Shown here: positions 8,035 to 16,674 of the stretch, one piece after another | How positions within the stretch are numbered: the stretch's first letter is position 1 | Layout: each line of letters begins with the position of its first letter | NCBI GenBank assembly: GCA_947178445.1 | Contig: CAMWYJ010000026.1 | Location: 1 to 38,393 of the forward strand | Direction: 5' to 3' | Source: an uncultured Clostridium sp. | GTDB taxonomy: Bacteria; Bacillota; Clostridia; Lachnospirales; Lachnospiraceae | Length of the DNA stretch: 38,393 nt | Notes under the pieces: model-generated | Databases searched by the model: none | What the model saw: the letters and a program-made list of their open reading frames with translations, nothing else | What the model was told of the DNA's origin: nothing | Position numbers and translations under genes: made by a program

Positions 8035-8934
8035 ATGGAGAGAGAAATCGCAAGATTAAAGAAAGAGAAAGATGCCGTTATTTTGGCACATTATTATGTG
8101 GATGGCAAAGTGCAGGCAATCGCAGATTATGTGGGAGATTCCTACTATTTGGCGGAGGTAGCAACAAAGGTGCCGGAGAGTACGATTATTTTTTGTGGTG
8201 TATCCTTTATGGGTGAGAGCGCTAAAATTCTGAATCCCGATAAAAAAGTAATCATGGCAGACAACCTTGCGGATTGCCCAATGGCTCATATGGTGGAGAT
8301 AGAGAAGATACGCAAAGTCCGGGAGAAATATCCGAATGTGGCAGTGGTTTGTTATGTGAATTCTACCGCAGAGATTAAAACAGAGTCAGATGTGTGCGTG
8401 ACATCCTCGAATGCTTTGAAAATTGTGAAAAATCTGCCAAATAAGGATATCTTCTTTATTCCCGATAATAATCTGGGTAGATATGTGGCGATACAATTGC
8501 CGGAAAAACATTTTATATTTAATGATGGTTTTTGCCATGTCCATACAAGTATTCACAAAGAGGAGCTTTTAAAAGCAATGGAGGTGCATCCGGATGCAAA
8601 GGTATTGGCACATCCGGAGTGTACAGCGGATATTCTGGAGCTTGCGGATTTTGTTGGAAGCACTTCGCAGATGATAGATTATGCGACTGCTTCGGAGGAT
8701 CAGGTGTTTATTGTATGTACGGAGATGGGAATCTTCTATGAATTAGAGCAAAAAAATCCGGATAAAAAGTTTTATTCTGTAGGGCATAGGCAGTTTTGTC
8801 CGAATATGAAACGGATTACCTTAGAGAGTGTGAAAAGGGCATTAGAGACTTCAGATGAGGAGGTTATCCTTTCGGAGGAAATGCGGGAAGCAGCGTATAT
8901 GCCGCTTAAGAGAATGTTAGAGCTTGCAAAATAA
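8035..8934 (+). CDS. nadA: Quinolinate synthase A
   Basis: NadA condenses iminoaspartate with dihydroxyacetone phosphate to quinolinate for de novo NAD synthesis, using a [4Fe-4S] cluster. The likely cluster ligands are C81 (ADCPMAHM), C167 (GFCHVHT) and C255 (QFCPNMKRITLE), matching the spacing in the family. HPECTADI and STSQMIDYA are further family signatures. The ATG at 8035 follows AAAGGA by 7 bases and gives 299 residues, the usual size. The reading frame stays open upstream to 7918, but that stretch is promoter and leader. nadB and nadC, its usual neighbours, are not in the window. Confidence 0.96.
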   Translation: MEREIARLKKEKDAVILAHYYVDGKVQAIADYVGDSYYLAEVATKVPESTIIFCGVSFMGESAKILNPDKKVIMADNLADCPMAHMVEIEKIRKVREKYPNVAVVCYVNSTAEIKTESDVCVTSSNALKIVKNLPNKDIFFIPDNNLGRYVAIQLPEKHFIFNDGFCHVHTSIHKEELLKAMEVHPDAKVLAHPECTADILELADFVGSTSQMIDYATASEDQVFIVCTEMGIFYELEQKNPDKKFYSVGHRQFCPNMKRITLESVKRALETSDEEVILSEEMREAAYMPLKRMLELAK

Positions 8935-8990
8935 AGCGGCTATTACATCTGAAAATGTCACATAATTGGGATCAATAGGTATGGTGAATC

Positions 8991-9025
8991 AAAAAACGGT
9001 GCAGCTCCTTTGTGGAACTGCACCG
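8991..9025 (-). terminator. Terminator of the ECF sigma/propeller operon
   Basis: CGGTGCAG (8997-9004) and CTGCACCG (9018-9025) form a perfect 8-bp stem, extended by TCC/GGA. On the minus strand the hairpin is followed by six T (8991-8996). It may also stop plus-strand transcripts from nadA, but no plus-strand T run is present. Confidence 0.88.
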
Positions 9026-9031
9026 CTTTCG

Positions 9032-11353
9032 TTATCTGTTAAATACAATCTTGTCAATCTGCTGTTCAGAATTCAGTTTGTAACTGGTAATCTGGCGGTT
9101 GGTACAGATATAGAGATAATCTCCGATATAGATACCTCTGACACCGTCACTTTCGTATTCAGAACCATCAGAAATCTCATATTTTGCGGTCTCTACAAAT
9201 CCGTATTCTTCATCGTAGGCATAGGTTACATAATAGTATTTATAATTATTATGAAGACTAAAATAAAGGAAACCGAAGATATTTTTTTCCGGATCAATCA
9301 TCATTGCCTTGTAGTCATATTGTGCATCGCTATACCATGCATCTTCAATAATGTGTTTATCCTCTTCTTTGACGTTTGCAGGATCACTGATATCAAACAT
9401 AGAGAGCTTCAGTCCAAGGAGCTCCTGAGTCTCCGGATCGGTTTCTTCCCCAAAGCCCAGTAAAATATCGCTGCCGTAAGGATGCAGATAATTGGAAAAT
9501 CCAGGAATCTTTAAGCTGCCTGTCAAAACCGGATTGGCAGGATCTGACAAATCTACACAAAACAATGGATCTGTGTTTTTATAGGTTACAAAGTAACCGG
9601 TGTCGCCCATGAATCTTGCAGAGTATATCACTTCATCCGGTGCAATACCTGTAAGCTTTCCGGTAAGATTTAAGTTTTCGTCCAGAATATAGAGAGCATT
9701 TACATCCTCTCGGATTGCTGTTTTTTGAGTACCGGAAACGATGCTGTCTTCGGTTACAGCATTTCGGAGCAGTGAAATATTATTGGCAGGGATGGTTGCC
9801 ACAATCCGCAGATGTCCGTCGTATTCGTTGATAGCGAATGGTCCGTAGAGATAACCGGCAATGATAGCGCTGCTTCCAACGGTAAGCTTACCTTTATCAT
9901 AGTACATTTTCATAATCTCTGTCTTTGTCACGTCAGCATAAATAGTAGCATAGAAGTAAATAGCTTCATCGCTGACATATACAGAACTTCCGTTTACAGG
10001 AATGGATTTAGAATCGGTAAATTCTGTCGGCTTGCTAAGGTCTAATGAGGTCACGACATGTGAGGTATCCATTAGGACATCATCTGTGTAATAGATATTG
10101 TTACATGCAATCGTGTCACCGTTTACGGATGGGATATAATCCTTGTAGCGTTTGATGTCAGTAAAACGGCTGTCAGCATAGTTGGTGATCGTATAAAGAT
10201 AACCATCGCTAATGCGGGAATCCTCATACCAGCCAGACTGTGAAAGCTTTTTTGTGAGAGTTGGTTTGTCCTTATGTTTTACATTGTAGATTGCTATATA
10301 AGTCAAGGTGCTGTCATTTTCGTTGTAATCGTTTACGGTGTAGAGCACAATGAGCTGGTCATCATAGTAGTAAAACTCATGAAAGTCAAAATATACGGAT
10401 TCTGAAGCAGGTGCAAGCGCACTTAAGTTAATTGTTGTTATGAGCTTAAGATTTCCCTGTTCTGTCTCGGTAATGGTCAGCCTGTAAATGTTTTTATTTG
10501 TGGTTTCATCATATTCGTTGGTTACCCGGTAAATGTAGGTTCCATCGGTCTTTATAACGTCCCCTTCGTCAATATTTTTTTCCTGTGTGTTTGTTTTGGA
10601 ATAGTCCTCATCGCCAGAGGCTTCTTTGCTTTCCGTGCCATTTTTTTGCTTTGAAGAAATGCCATTAACTGCAGCATAATCTGTGGCTATATCCATAGTA
10701 GCATTTTCAGCTACTGCACCTACTTCGCCTGTATCGAGGCTGTCATTTCCATATGATTCTGTCGCATCATACCGGGACATATCTTCTGACTGCACAGTGG
10801 AAATACTGTCATAGTATGCATCATAGGCAGATTTAACAGTGTTAAAATAATCTTCATAAGAGTCTGGTGTATGGAATTTTGTTTGGTAGGCAAGATCACT
10901 GTCAAAACCAGAATTATCTGCATCGGAATCGCTGGCACTTTCGCTGAATTCCTCGGCATAATTTTCATTGGATTCATCTGCAGCAGTTTCCGTGGCTGTA
11001 TCCATGGTAGAATTTTTGTCACGGTTTATCTGCGCAATGCCAATTCCACCGAGAAGTACAAGTGCTACGCAGGCGGCTGCAGTAAAACGGCGGATATAGC
11101 GGTTTCGTGTTCCTGCATCCTTTTTGTGGTCAAAATGGCTGTCATCAGAGGCTGTACCTCCGGTATGCGTACTGTTCTCTATATTAGATGAGCCATCTGT
11201 ATCGGACTGATACGCTGCTTCATCATGGATGTTCTTTTGTGTTTGCAGGGTTTCATCTAGCATTTTTTTCATGTTTTCCGGTGAAATGCTTTCGGGAATC
11301 TGCAAATTCTTGGTTTTTTCATCAATTTTATTCATGAAATCCTGTTCGTTCAT
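9032..11353 (-). CDS. Membrane-anchored beta-propeller protein, likely ECF sigma partner
   Basis: This 773-residue protein has a cytoplasmic head of about 85 residues, a single membrane segment (about 90-108, AAACVALVLLGGIGIA), an acidic Ser/Asp/Thr-rich linker (about 110-260), and a large extracellular part matching the beta-propeller family PF09826. A conserved entry to that family is KNIDEGDVIKTDGTYIYRV. The gene lies 70 bp downstream of an ECF sigma factor on the same strand. The layout (short cytoplasmic head, one helix, outside sensor) fits an anti-sigma or co-sensor role. The head lacks the HxxxCxxC zinc motif of classical anti-sigma domains. The ATG follows AAAGGAGG by about 8 bases. 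The anti-sigma role is inference. Confidence 0.85.
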   Translation of the reverse strand: MNEQDFMNKIDEKTKNLQIPESISPENMKKMLDETLQTQKNIHDEAAYQSDTDGSSNIENSTHTGGTASDDSHFDHKKDAGTRNRYIRRFTAAACVALVLLGGIGIAQINRDKNSTMDTATETAADESNENYAEEFSESASDSDADNSGFDSDLAYQTKFHTPDSYEDYFNTVKSAYDAYYDSISTVQSEDMSRYDATESYGNDSLDTGEVGAVAENATMDIATDYAAVNGISSKQKNGTESKEASGDEDYSKTNTQEKNIDEGDVIKTDGTYIYRVTNEYDETTNKNIYRLTITETEQGNLKLITTINLSALAPASESVYFDFHEFYYYDDQLIVLYTVNDYNENDSTLTYIAIYNVKHKDKPTLTKKLSQSGWYEDSRISDGYLYTITNYADSRFTDIKRYKDYIPSVNGDTIACNNIYYTDDVLMDTSHVVTSLDLSKPTEFTDSKSIPVNGSSVYVSDEAIYFYATIYADVTKTEIMKMYYDKGKLTVGSSAIIAGYLYGPFAINEYDGHLRIVATIPANNISLLRNAVTEDSIVSGTQKTAIREDVNALYILDENLNLTGKLTGIAPDEVIYSARFMGDTGYFVTYKNTDPLFCVDLSDPANPVLTGSLKIPGFSNYLHPYGSDILLGFGEETDPETQELLGLKLSMFDISDPANVKEEDKHIIEDAWYSDAQYDYKAMMIDPEKNIFGFLYFSLHNNYKYYYVTYAYDEEYGFVETAKYEISDGSEYESDGVRGIYIGDYLYICTNRQITSYKLNSEQQIDKIVFNR

Positions 11354-11423
11354 GCGAAATCCTCCTTTAAAATTTATTTATAGACTGTGCAAAAACTGCA
11401 CGATAATATATGGGCTGTTATGC

Positions 11424-11948
11424 TTACTCCGCGAGATATTGGGACATTTTATGAAGTGCCCGGCTCTTTAAAGAGCGTACTGTGCCCTCGGGGCTGCCAA
11501 TGAGTTTGGCCGTTTCCCGACTGTTATAGCCTGCAAATACCATGAGAGAAATAACATTTTTTTCAAGGTCATTCAATGCTGCAAAAGCTGCACGCACATC
11601 TAAATTCTCTGCATAAGGATGATCTTCCTTTGAGAGACTGCTGGTATCTGCATCTGCCTTTATGTGTTCTCTGTTTGTTGCATATACTGCCTGCTGCCGT
11701 TTACATTTTGTAGACAATATTTTAAAAATCCAGCTCTTAAAGCTTTCCGGTTTTTTAAGTCCTTTGATGCCAGAGAAGGCATCTGCCACCGTTTCACTTA
11801 TGGCATCCTCTGCATCCTCTGTGCTGCCTAACATGTAATAGGCGAAACGGTACATGTCTTTATAGTATAGCTCATAAAGCTTGCAAAAGGCTGCTGTGTC
11901 ACCGTTTCGGGCAAGCAGTACATACGCTTTCATTTCTTCCCCGTTCAA
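11424..11948 (-). CDS. ECF-type RNA polymerase sigma factor
   Basis: This 174-residue sigma-70 family protein has region 2 (AFCKLYELYYKDMYRFAYYM, then GSTEDAEDAISETVADAF) and region 4 (LNDLEKNVISLMVFAGYNSR, then TAKLIGSPEGTVRSLKSRAL). It lacks regions 1 and 3, as expected of extracytoplasmic-function sigma factors. The start is taken as the TTG at 11948, because GGAGGTGA lies 6 bases upstream of it. An in-frame ATG at 11933 with the weaker GGGGA is the alternative. It is the first gene of a two-gene operon with the propeller protein, its presumed regulator. The target genes cannot be seen in this window. Confidence 0.93.
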   Translation of the reverse strand: MNGEEMKAYVLLARNGDTAAFCKLYELYYKDMYRFAYYMLGSTEDAEDAISETVADAFSGIKGLKKPESFKSWIFKILSTKCKRQQAVYATNREHIKADADTSSLSKEDHPYAENLDVRAAFAALNDLEKNVISLMVFAGYNSRETAKLIGSPEGTVRSLKSRALHKMSQYLAE

Positions 11949-12073
11949 TAAACGTCACCTCCATATATTTATTCTGTCTAAGTAGTGTCTGAATTATGGG
12001 TAAGTGTTGCATGAAATTTAAAAAAAGTCAACTCTGTTAATTTGTATTTTGCTCATCGCTATTGTATTTTAAC

Positions 12074-12102
12074 TTGACAGAAAAGAGAAAAAGTAATAGG
12101 GT
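12074..12102 (+). promoter_or_regulatory. Possible promoter for the TtcA-like gene
   Basis: TTGACA (12074-12079) is a perfect -35 box, but the -10 region at 17-bp spacing is only TAGGGT. It lies in the 174-bp divergent gap between the ECF sigma gene and the TtcA-like gene. Confidence 0.4.
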
Positions 12103-12122
12103 TTTCTTGAAAATGAAGCGAA

Positions 12123-13031
12123 ATGATGGGGATTGAAGAAATGCGGGAAGAATCAGATAGTAAAAAGAAAAAGGTACTGACACCTAAGCAGCAGGTTTGT
12201 GAGGATATTGAAATAAGCATCCGAAAGAAATTTAAGAAAAGTATCTGGTGCAAATTTACCAAGGCAATCAACCAGTATGAAATGGTGAAAGAAGGAGACT
12301 GCATTGCGGTCTGTATTTCCGGCGGAAAGGATTCTATGCTGTTGGCAAAATGCTTTCAGGAGCTTAAGAGACACAATAAGTTTCCCTTTGAAGTGAAATT
12401 TTTGGTGATGGATCCGGGATATAATCCGGAAAACCGCCGAAGGATTGAGGAGAATGCAGAGAAAATGCAGGTGCCGGTCAATATCTTTGAATCAGATATT
12501 TTTGAGTCCGTGTTTGATGTGGAAAAGTCACCGTGTTATCTTTGTGCAAGAATGCGGCGGGGGCATCTTTACAGCCAGGCAAGAAAAATGGGATGTAATA
12601 AGATTGCATTGGGACATCATTATGATGATGTAATTGAAACCATTTTAATGGGCATGTTGTATGGGGCACAGATTCAGACGATGATGCCGAAGCTTCACAG
12701 TACGAATTTTAAGGGAATGGAACTAATCCGGCCGCTTTATCTTGTGCGGGAGGCAGATATTATAGCATGGAGAGATTACAACAATCTCGAGTTTTTGCAG
12801 TGTGCCTGTAAGTTTACAGAGCAGTGCGGGGCAGATGCGGAAAATGAGGAGACAGCCTCTAAGCGGTTGGAAGTAAAACGGCTCATTGCAGAGCTTTCAA
12901 AAAATAATCCTTTTGTGGAGGGAAACATTTTTAAGAGTGTGGAAAATGTGAATCTTAGCACAGTGATTGCTTATAAGCAGGATGGTGTGCGGCATCACTT
13001 TCTGGACGACTATAATGATAAGGACATGTGA
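12123..13031 (+). CDS. TtcA-like PP-loop ATPase, tRNA 2-thiolation family
   Basis: This 302-residue protein is an adenine nucleotide alpha hydrolase of the TtcA/TilS group. It has the PP-loop CISGGKDSMLLAKCF, a C-x2-C pair (SPCYLCARMRRGHLY), GHHYDDVIET, and a later cysteine cluster (QCACKFTEQCG). TtcA adenylates C32 of tRNA and transfers sulfur using an iron-sulfur cluster held by such cysteines. The exact base modified here is not proven. The start is uncertain: ATG at 12123 or 12126 with a weak upstream GAAG, or ATG at 12141 with GGGG 9 bases upstream. Only 10 bp separate its end from the convergent gene, and no terminator is visible between them. Confidence 0.82.
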   Translation: MMGIEEMREESDSKKKKVLTPKQQVCEDIEISIRKKFKKSIWCKFTKAINQYEMVKEGDCIAVCISGGKDSMLLAKCFQELKRHNKFPFEVKFLVMDPGYNPENRRRIEENAEKMQVPVNIFESDIFESVFDVEKSPCYLCARMRRGHLYSQARKMGCNKIALGHHYDDVIETILMGMLYGAQIQTMMPKLHSTNFKGMELIRPLYLVREADIIAWRDYNNLEFLQCACKFTEQCGADAENEETASKRLEVKRLIAELSKNNPFVEGNIFKSVENVNLSTVIAYKQDGVRHHFLDDYNDKDM

Positions 13032-13041
13032 CAGCTTTGTT

Positions 13042-13671
13042 TTATTCTTTGGATTCAACAAGCCGGTCAAGCTTACCTATAATTTTTTTGCCGCTTAAGG
13101 TCTCTTTGTCCGGGATTTGCTCATAAAGCGATTCAAACTCAGGGAGGTTGTTGTTTTTTAAGTAATGGGATCCAAGCAGCTCATAGGTAGAAGATATATC
13201 CGTTCCGATTGAAATGCAATATTCAAGGACGGAAACGGCTTTTTCGGGATATTCTTCATAGATGCAGTTTGCAAAAAGCTGTAAGGTGCGGATGTATTTT
13301 GCGTAAGTCTGGTCGTACAGGGAAAGTACTTCTAAATTTGCCGGTCCATAGGATGCTTTTAATTCGGTATTGCTGATTCCCATAAGGTTTAACATTTTTT
13401 TATCGGAAAGGTTTTTAATTTCTTTTATATATTCTGCAATCTGTAATTGCTTTTTTTCATCATTTAGGGTAATATCAAATGGTAGTGTGTCAAGTGGCAC
13501 AGTAATATACGGAAGATTCGAGATATCCTTGCGGCGGGACATATTGGCTTCAGATTCTTTGGCAAGGTAATCTTCGATCGATTGCTTGAAATCACCGGAA
13601 TTTTTCTTCACATTGTGGTGAAGAACCCATGCAAAGATTAAAAAGGTTGGTAATAACAGTGGGTATTTCAT
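13042..13671 (-). CDS. Hypothetical membrane-anchored helical protein
   Basis: This 209-residue protein is not recognised. Residues 1-18 (KYPLLLPTFLIFAWVL) form a membrane anchor or uncleaved signal. The rest is charged and helix-rich, with ANCIYEEYPEKAVSVLEYCI and a following STYELLGSHYLKNNNLPEFESLY that read like two degenerate TPR-type helical pairs. The ATG follows AAAGGAC. It diverges from a 35-residue membrane peptide gene only 31 bp away, so the promoters of the two overlap or lie inside the other's coding region. A scaffold or envelope role would be a guess. Confidence 0.7.
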   Translation of the reverse strand: MKYPLLLPTFLIFAWVLHHNVKKNSGDFKQSIEDYLAKESEANMSRRKDISNLPYITVPLDTLPFDITLNDEKKQLQIAEYIKEIKNLSDKKMLNLMGISNTELKASYGPANLEVLSLYDQTYAKYIRTLQLFANCIYEEYPEKAVSVLEYCISIGTDISSTYELLGSHYLKNNNLPEFESLYEQIPDKETLSGKKIIGKLDRLVESKE

Positions 13672-13702
13672 AAAATAGTCCTTTCAGAAAAGAGGTGTTA
13701 AT

Positions 13703-13810
13703 ATGTTTAATTTTAGCAATAAAAAAACGCAGAAGAGAGTTGCATCTGTCATTGCAATTATTCTGGTGCTTGCTATGGTGATAAGCTGTATTGTAACCTA
13801 TGTTGGTTAG
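13703..13810 (+). CDS. 35-residue single-pass membrane peptide
   Basis: The short frame reads MFNFSNKKTQKRVASVIAII and continues with a hydrophobic stretch ending in VTYVG. A basic N-terminus (KKTQKR) followed by about 20 hydrophobic residues predicts one membrane helix with its N-terminus inside. AGAGGTG sits 5 bases before the ATG. A clear terminator follows 30 bp after the stop, so it looks like a complete transcription unit. Similar short KK-then-hydrophobic peptides are frequent in Lachnospiraceae, but the function is unknown. Gene-calling cutoffs usually miss it. Confidence 0.68.
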   Translation: MFNFSNKKTQKRVASVIAIILVLAMVISCIVTYVG

Positions 13811-13840
13811 AGTTCTATAATAGTTTAATAAAGCTCTTAC

Positions 13841-13879
13841 AAAAGAAGTGTATATGTTTCATATAGGCTTCTTTTTGTT
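13841..13879 (+). terminator. Terminator after the 35-residue peptide gene
   Basis: AAAAGAAG with TATATG (13841-13856) pairs with CATATA and CTTCTTTT (13860-13875) around a three-base loop. The 3' side ends in a T-rich tract. Confidence 0.85.
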
Positions 13880-13933
13880 TAGTAAGGTTATTATATTTGA
13901 TAATAATATATGGTTTGCATTTTGTCAAAAAAC

Positions 13934-13985
13934 TTTTTGTATAAAATGGATTTATCCGATATCCCATGAATAATTTATACAAAAA
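13934..13985. repeat. Perfect 12-bp inverted repeat upstream of the VanW operon
   Basis: TTTTTGTATAAA (13934-13945) and TTTATACAAAAA (13974-13985) are exact reverse complements around a 28-base loop that itself has ATGG/CCAT ends. It lies about 53 bp before the -35 box of the VanW operon, in an otherwise featureless AT-rich gap (13880-14038). It could be an operator or the trace of a small mobile repeat. Confidence 0.7.
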
Positions 13986-14038
13986 AGGTAGGGAAAAAAG
14001 GGAACTTTCGTAAATTATGACAGTATTTTTTTAAAGAC

Positions 14039-14066
14039 TTGAAATGCGGTTTGGTTGTGATACAAT
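14039..14066 (+). promoter_or_regulatory. Promoter of the VanW operon
   Basis: TTGAAA (14039-14044), a 16-bp spacer and TACAAT (14061-14066). The first gene starts 83 bp downstream. The following genes to about 24387 are closely spaced on the same strand and may be partly served from here. Confidence 0.7.
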
Positions 14067-14148
14067 AGGGTAGAAATAATATGAATATTTAACAAAATAA
14101 CATACCGGAAGATTACCGGTTATAATAATAGATTAAGGGATGAACGAT

Positions 14149-15651
14149 ATGAAGAAAAAGGGTTTAAAATTAACGGCATTATTGTTGATGATGAGTATTA
14201 TTTTTGCAGGCGCATGCCATGTGGCATATGCAAAAAATGACAATCAGGCGATTTATGGTGGTGTATACTTAGACGGTGTCTACGTAGGAGGACTTACAAA
14301 GGAAGAGGCTATGGAGGAGTATGACCATTATGTGGAAGGGATTGGGGATTTGAGGCTTACCTTTAAGACATCCGTAGGTTCTTATTCCACAACATTGAAG
14401 GAGATTGGCGTGTCAATTTCTGTAGAGGATGCAGTAGAGCAGGCATATAATTATGGTCGTCAAGGTAACATTTTATCCCGTTATAAGGAGATAAAGCAGT
14501 TAGAGGAAGAGAATGTTGTATTGGTTCCAACAAAGGAATTTGATGAAGATAAGCTCAAGGATATATTGGAAAATGAGACTGGTGGTATGGTGACGGAACC
14601 ACAAAATGCTTCTATCACGAGAGAAAATGGAGAATTCATTGTACACGAGAGTGTTACCGGAACCACGATTGATGTTGATGAGACAGTCAAAGAGGTGGAG
14701 AAACTCTTTGAGGAGGAGTGGGAACAGAGAGATGTTGAAGTTGCTGCTGCTGTAAAGGAGCAGGAGCCTGAATATACAACAGCAGACTTTGAGGCAATCG
14801 AAGATGTGCTAGGACAGGGCTCTACGGAGTACAGTCAGGGAAGTTCAGCGAGAAGCCAGAATCTTGCAACAGGCGCCAGCAAGATTAGCGGAACGGTATT
14901 GATGCCGGGAGAAGAGTTTTCAGTATATAATGCGGTTTCACCATTTACTGCAGAGAATGGGTATGAAAATGCAGGACAGTATGTCAGCAATGGAAGCGAT
15001 ATCGAATTGGTAGATGGATATGGCGGAGGAATCTGTCAGGTATCGACAACGTTGTATCTTGCCGTGTTAAGAGCGGAGTTGAATGTCAAGGAGCGTTATC
15101 CGCATTCCCTCACAGTCAGCTATGTGAAGCGCGGAATGGATGCGGCAATAGCTGGGGATTACATGGATTTTAAGTTTGAAAACAGTACGGAATATCCGAT
15201 TTATATTGATGGATATGCTGGCGGTGGAACCATCTCCTTTGCAATTTATGGACATGATTCGAGACCTGCGAACCGGACGATAGACTTTGAGTCAATTGAT
15301 GTAAACGTGAATGAGCCGGGAGATCCGGAGGAGATAGAGGATGATACCTTAGAGGAAGGTAAGACTGCAACGGAGCAGTCAGCGTATACCGGATATTATA
15401 CAGAACTTTGGAAGCATGTATATATCGATGGAGTAGAGACTGAAAAGTATCTCGTAGATTTCGGCAAGAGCACTTACCAGTCACAGAAGGCAAAAATCCG
15501 TGTAGGTACGAAGAAAAAAGAAGAGAAAGATAAGAACAAAGACAAGAATAAAGATAAGAACAAAAACAAAACAACAGAAACGGAAACACCTCCAGCAGAG
15601 ACCACAACAGAATCTTCGTCCGGAGGGAGTGACGAGAATGAAGGAGAATAG
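14149..15651 (+). CDS. VanW family protein with PG-binding-like domain, exported
   Basis: This exported protein has an N-terminal signal sequence (LKLTALLLMMSIIFAGACHV, then AYA). Next is a repeat region resembling the putative peptidoglycan-binding PF12229 domain (about 35-215; VYVGGLTKEEAMEEYDHYVE, LKEIGVSISVEDAV). Then comes the VanW domain (about 225-370), with ARSQNLATGASKISGTVLMP and GGGICQVSTTLYLAVLRAEL. The C-terminus (about 405-450) resembles a G5-type strand region and ends in a Lys/Asn/Asp-rich then Thr/Glu-rich tail. AAGGGA lies 8 bases before the ATG at 14149. The ATG at 14140 overlaps that site and is less likely. VanW proteins occur near vancomycin-resistance genes, but the family function is unknown and no van genes are here. 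Confidence 0.9.
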   Translation: MKKKGLKLTALLLMMSIIFAGACHVAYAKNDNQAIYGGVYLDGVYVGGLTKEEAMEEYDHYVEGIGDLRLTFKTSVGSYSTTLKEIGVSISVEDAVEQAYNYGRQGNILSRYKEIKQLEEENVVLVPTKEFDEDKLKDILENETGGMVTEPQNASITRENGEFIVHESVTGTTIDVDETVKEVEKLFEEEWEQRDVEVAAAVKEQEPEYTTADFEAIEDVLGQGSTEYSQGSSARSQNLATGASKISGTVLMPGEEFSVYNAVSPFTAENGYENAGQYVSNGSDIELVDGYGGGICQVSTTLYLAVLRAELNVKERYPHSLTVSYVKRGMDAAIAGDYMDFKFENSTEYPIYIDGYAGGGTISFAIYGHDSRPANRTIDFESIDVNVNEPGDPEEIEDDTLEEGKTATEQSAYTGYYTELWKHVYIDGVETEKYLVDFGKSTYQSQKAKIRVGTKKKEEKDKNKDKNKDKNKNKTTETETPPAETTTESSSGGSDENEGE

Positions 15652-15653
15652 AA

Positions 15654-16655
15654 ATGAGAACTGGTAAATTACCAGAGCATACCTTCAAACGTTCCGTTAT
15701 TAACCCAATCCAGTATCGAAACAAAGAGGTGACTTTTCGGGCAGCAGTGGGACATGATGGGGCAGTGATTGGCAGAATGGTAACATCCATAGCCACCACT
15801 GCCTTTTGTTATACAGGAAACGAACTATATGCTCTTGATAATGCAGTGAACAATATAATAGCGGCAGGAGGCAAGCCATTTGGGATATCAGTGGCGGTTT
15901 TGCTGCCGGAGCACAGTGAAGAAGCGGTTTTGCGTGGGATAACAGGGCGGATCTGCAAAAAGGCAGCAGAGTATGAAATCGAGGTACTTGCAGGACATAC
16001 AGAGCTGGTGCCATCCGTGACAAGTCCTACGGTTACGATAACGGCCTATGGTAATGTACTCTGGGAAAACCAGCATAAGAAGGTATCAGAGGATTTGGAT
16101 ATTGTGATGACAAAATGGAATGGGTTATATGGAGGAGCCATTCTTGCCACGTTAAAGGAGGAGGAGCTCACAACCCGTTATCCCCAAAGTTATATACGAC
16201 AGGCGGCATCCTATATGCAATATACTTCGTTAATGCCGGAGCTTAGAGTGATAGAAAAGATAGTGACAGAAAATGCTGACTTTATATTAGCTGCTCATGA
16301 TGTATCAAATGGGGGTGTGTTTGGAGCGTTATGGCAGCTTTTGTCAGCTTGTAATACAGGTGGTGAATTTGATATCCGTAAGATTGCCGTGAAGCAGGAA
16401 ATTATTGAGATATGTGAATATTTTGATATAAACCCATACATGATGAATGGACAGGGAAGCCTGTTGCTTGTGACGGATAAGGGCAAAGAATTGGTGCAGC
16501 AGATGCGGCAGGCGGGCATTTTTGCAGATATCATTGGAAAAACAACGAAGAATATGGATCGAAAGGTGTTTGTAGGGGAGGAAGAGCGTTTTTTGGTGCC
16601 GCCAAAAGGGGATGCCTTAAATGCAGTTTTCTATGGACAGCCAGTACCGGTGTAG
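15654..16655 (+). CDS. AIR synthase-related (PurM/HypE-like) ATP-binding protein
   Basis: This 333-residue protein has the PurM-like fold seen in PurM, HypE, SelD and ThiL. An N-terminal GHDGAVIGRMVTSIATTAF replaces the usual G-D-D-A-A-V. Then come ALDNAVNNIIAAGGKPFGIS, a C-terminal half with FILAAHDVSNGGVFGALWQL, and NPYMMNGQGSLLLVTDKG. The His in place of the first Asp may alter metal binding. HypE is its nearest functional relative, but no hydrogenase maturation or structural genes are nearby, so the reaction is unknown. It starts two bases after the VanW stop, with AAGGAG 7 bases upstream, so the two are translationally linked. Confidence 0.83.
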   Translation: MRTGKLPEHTFKRSVINPIQYRNKEVTFRAAVGHDGAVIGRMVTSIATTAFCYTGNELYALDNAVNNIIAAGGKPFGISVAVLLPEHSEEAVLRGITGRICKKAAEYEIEVLAGHTELVPSVTSPTVTITAYGNVLWENQHKKVSEDLDIVMTKWNGLYGGAILATLKEEELTTRYPQSYIRQAASYMQYTSLMPELRVIEKIVTENADFILAAHDVSNGGVFGALWQLLSACNTGGEFDIRKIAVKQEIIEICEYFDINPYMMNGQGSLLLVTDKGKELVQQMRQAGIFADIIGKTTKNMDRKVFVGEEERFLVPPKGDALNAVFYGQPVPV

Positions 16656-16674
16656 GGAAAGGGACAAAATTGCT

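Noticed and set aside
14149-15651. Vancomycin resistance locus
   Set aside because: VanW alone does not confer resistance, and no vanA/B, vanH, vanX or linked VanRS genes are present; the nearby kinase pair lies after mutS2 and has no van context.
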